DNA of 64,000 bases, from positions 39,407,357-39,471,356 of the forward strand of contig JARWKL010000005.1 of assembly GCA_029961685.1 (NCBI GenBank), given 5' to 3'. This DNA is from Aristolochia californica. Its lineage: Eukaryota; Streptophyta; Magnoliopsida; Piperales; Aristolochiaceae. Below, one piece after another: positions 56,501 through 64,000 of the stretch; position 1 is the stretch's first letter; each line of letters starts with the position of its first letter. Position numbers and translations under genes: made by a program. The notes under the pieces are model-generated. The model was not told where the DNA came from, did not search any database, and saw only the letters and a list, made by a program, of their open reading frames with translations.

Positions 56501-58706
56501 AGAGAAAACATACATTCTTCTCCTCTTAATGATGCCATCTTCATTTTCAAAAAAATTAGAATTTGGATGTCATTGTCACCATGTCGTCTATATGGGGCTT
56601 CTTTTGTAAAAAGCCTTGCATGCAACTTAAGCTGATGTAGAAACCAAAATTTGGTCAGTTGGTCTTCTTGTCTGGATCTTTTGTTTGTCTTTGAGGAAAA
56701 CAATCTGTTCCTGTTGTTTTTGTTATGTTGTAATTACATCTATGTTATAGACTATTTTTAGAAATTTTATCGTTGATTTCTATAAGTGGTGTTAGCAGTA
56801 ATTTCTCAGTACAATTTTGGCCACTTGCTTTTGCTCATAGAAATGTTCATGTTCTTGGACTAGTGCTGTGATGCAATGCAAATTATCTTTTGCTCCTATT
56901 TTGAAATTCTCACTATGATATTGATGGTTTTTCTTTTGCAGTGGACTTTCCATCCATTCATTTTCCAAAGCAAGAAATTCTACACTGTTGTTCTCTGGTG
57001 CAGGGTTTTGGCTTTCCTAGTTGTAAGCGTCAATATAACATTTAAATTTTCAACTCATTATAACTCTTGATTGTGACACTCGTAGGATGTTTATGTTTCT
57101 TGTAGTTGTTATTTTCAAGCTTGCTTCTTATGCGACCAAGCAGCATTCATGAGAAAGAAGAAAATGATTGAGAACCAAAACTTTAGACTAGGGTAGAAAC
57201 TGATCCAATAAAATTTAAGGTCTTGGATTCCCATTCTCTTTGGCACTAACACTATGCACACGAACATTAATCATACTCGAAATCCACTACTGCATAGTGC
57301 CTACTTTTTTCTAACATTTATTGAAACAAATCATAATTCTAGTTTTGTCTCCTGCAGGCTTCCCAAGCTCTCCGAATCATCACTTTTTATTCCACGCAGC
57401 TTCCAGGTCCTAACTATCACTGCCGTGAGGTAACATATTTGCAGGACATGTATATTCGGTTTGCTGCATGTTTTTCTTCTTCTTAGGAAATGTCAATGGT
57501 TGGATGGTGGAATTAGTAACTATGTCTGAGCACCTGCATTCTGTTTCGCTTTGAATCTAGTGCATGAAAGTTTGATTAAAACAGTATTATTCTTATAGGG
57601 ATCAAAACTAGCTAGATTGCCTCGTCCAGACAGCGTTCTTGAAGTTCTCTTGATTAATTGTAAGGGATAGCTTTGCTGACCGTCTTCCCGGTGATGATCT
57701 GTCTATTTGAAAATATGAACTTCTGACATTCACCCCGTTTGTCTCAAATGCAGTTCCCCGTGGTGCAATATATGGTTGTGGTGATTTGATTTTTTCATCT
57801 CACATGATATTTACACTTGTTTTTGTTATCACTTACCAGAAGTATGGCACTAAAAGGTATGATAACGCATCTGATAAGCATATGTATGGTTGTATACTGT
57901 CAAAAAACATTGCTAAGGTAGTCACTTGACGAGTCACATGCATTTTTGAATGTTATGGGGGTCTGTCATTGTTTACATGGCTCCTCGATTTCATGTGGGC
58001 CTTGAATATTTTTTTACAAAACGTTGTTTTTTAGAGTGGCATCTGGATGGTGATGTTCTGATGCTGCTCTTTGACATCATGATAGGTGCATCAAGCAAAT
58101 TGCATGGTTGATAGCAGTGGCACTCAGCTTCTTGATTATTGCTTCGAGAAAACATTACACAGTCGATGTTGTTGTGGCATGGTAGGAAGATCGTTTTCCT
58201 TGTGACAGAACTGAATGAGTAGTTCTCTTATTTTGGTTTTGATTATGTTTTCGTTTTCCAGGTATACTGTGAACTTGGTGATATTTTTTGTGGACAAGAA
58301 ACTTCCAGGTTTGTTTAAGATAATTTCTGTCAATGGTCTCTGAACTTCTGTCTCTCTCGTGATTGCTTGTGATCACTGGATGTTTCTCATGCAGAAATGC
58401 CTGATCGGACCAGTGGCACGTCACCTCCTTCACTCCCTCTGAGCATCAAAGAGAAAGATGGCAAATCAAAGGAAGAGAACCACAAACTGATAAATGGGAA
58501 TTCTGTGGATTCCATCGATTGGGTAAAGTTCATTGTGACTGATATTCTCTTTCATTATCTTCTCGATTGTCTTTCAGTCATACTCGGCATCATATTATAT
58601 ACCTTGCAATGACTTCTTTATCCAGAGACAGAGAACACAAGCGAATGGGAAGCTTCAGGAGGATGGAAATACAGTGCATACCGATAGTCCAATGAATGGT
58701 TCATAG
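47502..58706 (+). CDS. IPCS: Inositolphosphorylceramide synthase (phosphatidylinositol:ceramide inositolphosphotransferase)
   Basis: Coding exons: 47,502-47,534; 47,682-47,771; 48,663-48,749; 49,492-49,560; 56,942-57,022; 57,358-57,429; 57,599-57,659; 57,754-57,856; 58,086-58,181; 58,262-58,308; 58,395-58,522; 58,626-58,706. They join without a break into 315 aa, close to the about 305 aa usual in plants. The enzyme moves phosphoinositol from phosphatidylinositol to ceramide in Golgi/TGN membranes. Signatures: [15 protein letters not shown] start, [48 protein letters not shown] (His181) and [16 protein letters not shown] (His222, Asp226), the sphingomyelin-synthase-type His-His-Asp triad. Several hydrophobic spans and a soluble, polar C-tail fit the family. 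An upstream ATG at 47,478 is in another frame and was rejected. Intron 4 is 7.4 kb because of retrotransposons. The family is involved in cell-death control (ERH1 in Arabidopsis). Confidence 0.96.
49920..50342 (+). mobile_element. TRIM-2 copy b in intron 4 of the IPC synthase gene
   Basis: Terminal repeats of 118 bp at 49,920-50,037 (TGTTAAGGATCAG to CTTAACA) and 50,225-50,342 differ at few positions. TGGTATCAGAGC follows the first at 50,038-50,049, and a purine stretch (ATGAGGGAGAG) precedes the second. The flanks TATGT (49,915-49,919) and TATGC (50,343-50,347) are a near-perfect 5-bp duplication. The 187-bp interior is non-coding and holds about three imperfect 45-bp repeats containing CTTGTAGAGC.AC.AAA. 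Confidence 0.92.
50521..50849 (+). repeat. 5' LTR of the intronic Copia
   Basis: Matches 55,909-56,228 from GGGTATTTTGGTTATT to CCCCAAATCACAT. Left terminus degenerate. Confidence 0.9.
51357..55901 (+). pseudogene. Intronic Copia gag-pol, inactive
   Basis: Gag about 51,357-52,190 ([39 protein letters not shown]). The protease motif near 52,377 is WIIDSRAS where DSGAS is expected, removing the active-site glycine. GAG-pre-integrase and integrase start at 52,697-53,117 ([37 protein letters not shown]). Reverse transcriptase about 54,390-55,010 has [13 protein letters not shown] where YVDD is usual. RNase H 55,362-55,901 is the best-preserved part ([40 protein letters not shown]). About ten in-frame stops. 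It may be transcribed within the host pre-mRNA but is spliced out. Confidence 0.92.
53797..54290 (-). mobile_element. Solo-LTR-like insertion inside the intronic Copia
   Basis: A 494-bp sequence starts TGTTAGGAATTAAAC and ends CAACTTAACA and interrupts the linker between integrase and reverse transcriptase. The frame around it joins as [13 protein letters not shown] if the insert is removed. AATAT occurs on both sides (53,790-53,794 and 54,291-54,295) with two extra bases on the left. No primer site, coding region or second LTR is present. Orientation is inferred from TGTTAAGTTGTGGAGCC on the minus strand. Confidence 0.72.
55909..56228 (+). repeat. 3' LTR of the intronic Copia (320 bp)
   Basis: Starts TGTTAAAATACAAG right after the polypurine tract and ends CACATTTTTTTCA. 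Confidence 0.92.
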
Positions 58707-60905
58707 TTCAAAGAAAGCGCTGCATATCAGCTCTCCCTCAAGAAGTCACAAGTCATGCAGGCTTGGTTGCTGATTTGACGGAGGCCCTTTTCCAAATCGT
58801 AACTTTGAAGGAAGAACGGAAACCATGGAACACATGCTTCTTTATTACATGGCCGTTTCTCACACATAATTGTGACCTTTGAAATTTTCATTGAACATGT
58901 CTAGAAGTGACTGAATTCAGATATTCCTCATATTCATCCCCTTCCACATGTATCCGTCAGAGATCAGGCGAGATGGCAAGAGGCTCATTCACCGTTTTTG
59001 GTCACGGATTTGATAGGATTTTAAATAATTTGCCCCCGAACCTTAAAAAAACGGAAAGTGAAGCTGTGATGGAGAAGATGCTCACTATGGTGCCATCATC
59101 ACTGCAGGTCCTTGTTTCACTTTAATGCTGTTCCTTTTCATCGGTCATCTGAAAAGATGGACGTGACCCTTGCGAGTGGAGGATGCCATGATTATTATCA
59201 TCCCCATCCTTTTTGTTTTATCGAAAAAATCCATGTAATATTATGATTGCTACTGTCTTTCCTGGGAAGAAATGAACGTGTATTATTATTACTACCCACT
59301 TCAAATACAAAATGCTCCATACGACAGGTCTCACAGAAAGAAGAAGTGGGTGAAAAGTACTTTGATCAATACCCGATCCATTAAAGAAAGTGTGGTTTTG
59401 GGACACGCTGACCCTTGATTTCACTGTAACCCTGCTGAAACGGGAGGAAACGGAAACGGCTTCCATGGTTCGTTCTTCCACCTGTTTAACACCTTTCTCT
59501 CTCCCTCTTAAAAGAAAATTGAAAAAAAGGCTATAGACGATTTGATAAGAACTTCAGATTTTACATTAAACCCTTGATTTCGTTTTCTTCTTCCATTCCC
59601 TCTTCTCTTCTCTTGTTTCTTTCCTTCTCTTCTTAAGGGTTTTCGTCTGTGATGGGAAGATGAAGAGGATTGTTCTCTAATACCGTTTCACGAAGACAAC
59701 TTTATCCTAGTCTAGTAATTTTTGGATTCTACGCCTCGTTTGCTCTCCGTCTCTATTCTTCCAATTTTATTTTTGCTCCTTAAATCGATGAGCTTACCCT
59801 TGTTACTTGCTCTTCCTTTTAACAAAATCTTATACTGGATCGTGTACGTTCAGCAGTTGGGTATCGTCTTTTTTGTCGCACACAAGAGTCATTAAAATGA
59901 CCCAAATATCAGAGATCCTCCTTGAAACATGGCTGAGCTTTCTCTGCTTCCAATCATGACTGGTTGGTTGACTGAATCCACTACAGTTGACCATGCTAGG
60001 GAATGAAGATGGAAAACAATTTAAAAAGCCGTTTTGGGAAATTGCCTAGATCTTCTGTAGGTTTCTGTTACCTTGTGGGATCGTCTCTTGCCATCAAAAT
60101 CAGCCTAAAATTGAACGACCAGCGTGTCAAGCTTTAACACAACAGCTGGGATAAAGTAATGCTCCTAGTGCCCTTGTTCCTGGTTCTCAGAGTCATGCCA
60201 CCGCATAGGGTATTGAGGAAATCATGTTAGCCGTTGCTCCGAAGTAATGAGTTGTTTCAGTGCTCTGTCTCTCAAAGAGGATAGAAACGAACTTCCAGCT
60301 AATTTACCTGACGAAAATGGGTTTTAAAGAGGAGAGGGGTCTACTGTGAAAATGAACAGCTAATTCCCGCGTATGTTGTTTCCTTTTTGCGTCCTGAAAA
60401 CAGGGAAAAGGGGAAATAAGGTGGAACAGGGACGGGACACAGAAAAGAAAAAGAAAGATAAACGTCGGAACAGGCGATAGAAGAACCAGCAAATATAGGT
60501 TGGTGGGAAAGCTGATTGGTAAAGCAGAGGCAAATGATCAGGGTGGTGAGATGGAGAAAAGAAGAAAGCTGAAACGGGAAAGGGGAAAAGTCCATTTGCA
60601 GCTCATACACAGGCACCAGCAACAGCAGCTATAAAGAAAAAGAACAGGAAAAGGAAGAAGGTTTATTCTCTGTTCCCTTGGATCCGCCAAATCTTCCTCC
60701 CTCCTGCTACCATATCCAAAACTCCTGTCCTCACTTTTTCCTGTTCCCTCTCTGTCGGCCTCTGTCGCTCCTCCTCCCTGTCTTCACGAGCAGTGATTGT
60801 TAATGAGCCAAATCTTTAAGACGGGGTGGCACTTCTTCTCTCTCCTGCTTCTTCTTCCTCCTGGTTATTTGCTCCTCCGCTCATCTTTCTTCCTTGTCTG
60901 GAACA
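58707..60905. other. IPC synthase 3' region and BSK promoter/leader
   Basis: The first few hundred bases are presumably the IPC synthase 3' UTR; no single AATAAA stands out. 59,470-59,660 is CT-rich and could be a promoter-proximal leader. 60,650-60,900 is pyrimidine-rich and resembles the leader upstream of the BSK exon-1 relic at 46.8 kb. Short frames such as 58,907-59,125 show no known domain. Confidence 0.5.

Positions 60906-64000
<3,095 letters not shown>

Noticed and set aside
58907..59125. 72-codon frame downstream of the IPC synthase as a separate gene
   Set aside because: No known domain or splice context; it lies within the likely 3' UTR or intergenic region.

Overview
This window is nuclear DNA from a flowering plant, probably a eudicot or magnoliid; I cannot name the species. 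The evidence is intron-rich genes with GT-AG introns, plant-specific families (DUF620, inositolphosphorylceramide synthase, BSK pseudokinase), tRNA-Met-primed Copia elements, a chromovirus and TTTAGGG-type telomere-like repeats. Nothing prokaryotic is present.

Layout. 1-6,362: Copia element A (minus), with its left LTR cut by the window edge, carrying a 206-bp TRIM in its leader. 6,363-8,130: fragments of an older plus-strand Copia, a LINE RNase H-like domain, and two possible exons of an unidentified gene. 8,780-9,550: a MITE-like repeat split by a second TRIM. 9,557-28,395: a nest in which Copia E (minus) holds Copia C (11,204-22,058, duplication CAACA), C holds a PIF/Harbinger DNA transposon (13,576-21,109, duplication TTA), and the Harbinger holds a non-autonomous hAT (14,624-17,092, duplication GGTGTAGG). 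A deleted Ty3/gypsy chromovirus (24,210-26,316, duplication GAGAG) sits separately in the gag region of E. 28,396-30,900: AT-rich DNA with MITEs.

Host genes. A DUF620 gene lies on the minus strand (30,950-32,468, three exons, 406 aa). 33,500-35,500 holds coding-like debris I cannot identify. 37,743-43,900 is another repeat block (Copia F, a hAT transposase relic, remnant LTRs). An inositolphosphorylceramide synthase gene (plus, 47,502-58,706, twelve coding exons, 315 aa) has a 7.4-kb fourth intron carrying a TRIM and a full-structure but dead Copia. A BSK gene (plus, from 60,906) follows; six exons (254 codons) are in the window and the rest lies beyond its right edge.

How the parts relate. 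The IPC synthase (sphingolipid headgroup transfer, Golgi/TGN) and the BSK (receptor-kinase signalling at the plasma membrane) are same-strand neighbours. From memory the same families are adjacent in Arabidopsis (At3g54020/At3g54030), which suggests old microsynteny. A damaged copy of BSK exon 1 lies in the 5' leader of the IPC synthase gene, a trace of local duplication. All transposon genes carry stops, deletions or catalytic changes and look inactive. I found no wholly new system; the best leads are the BSK exon-1 relic in the IPCS leader, two TRIM families with precise boundaries, and the well-bounded nested transposon stack.
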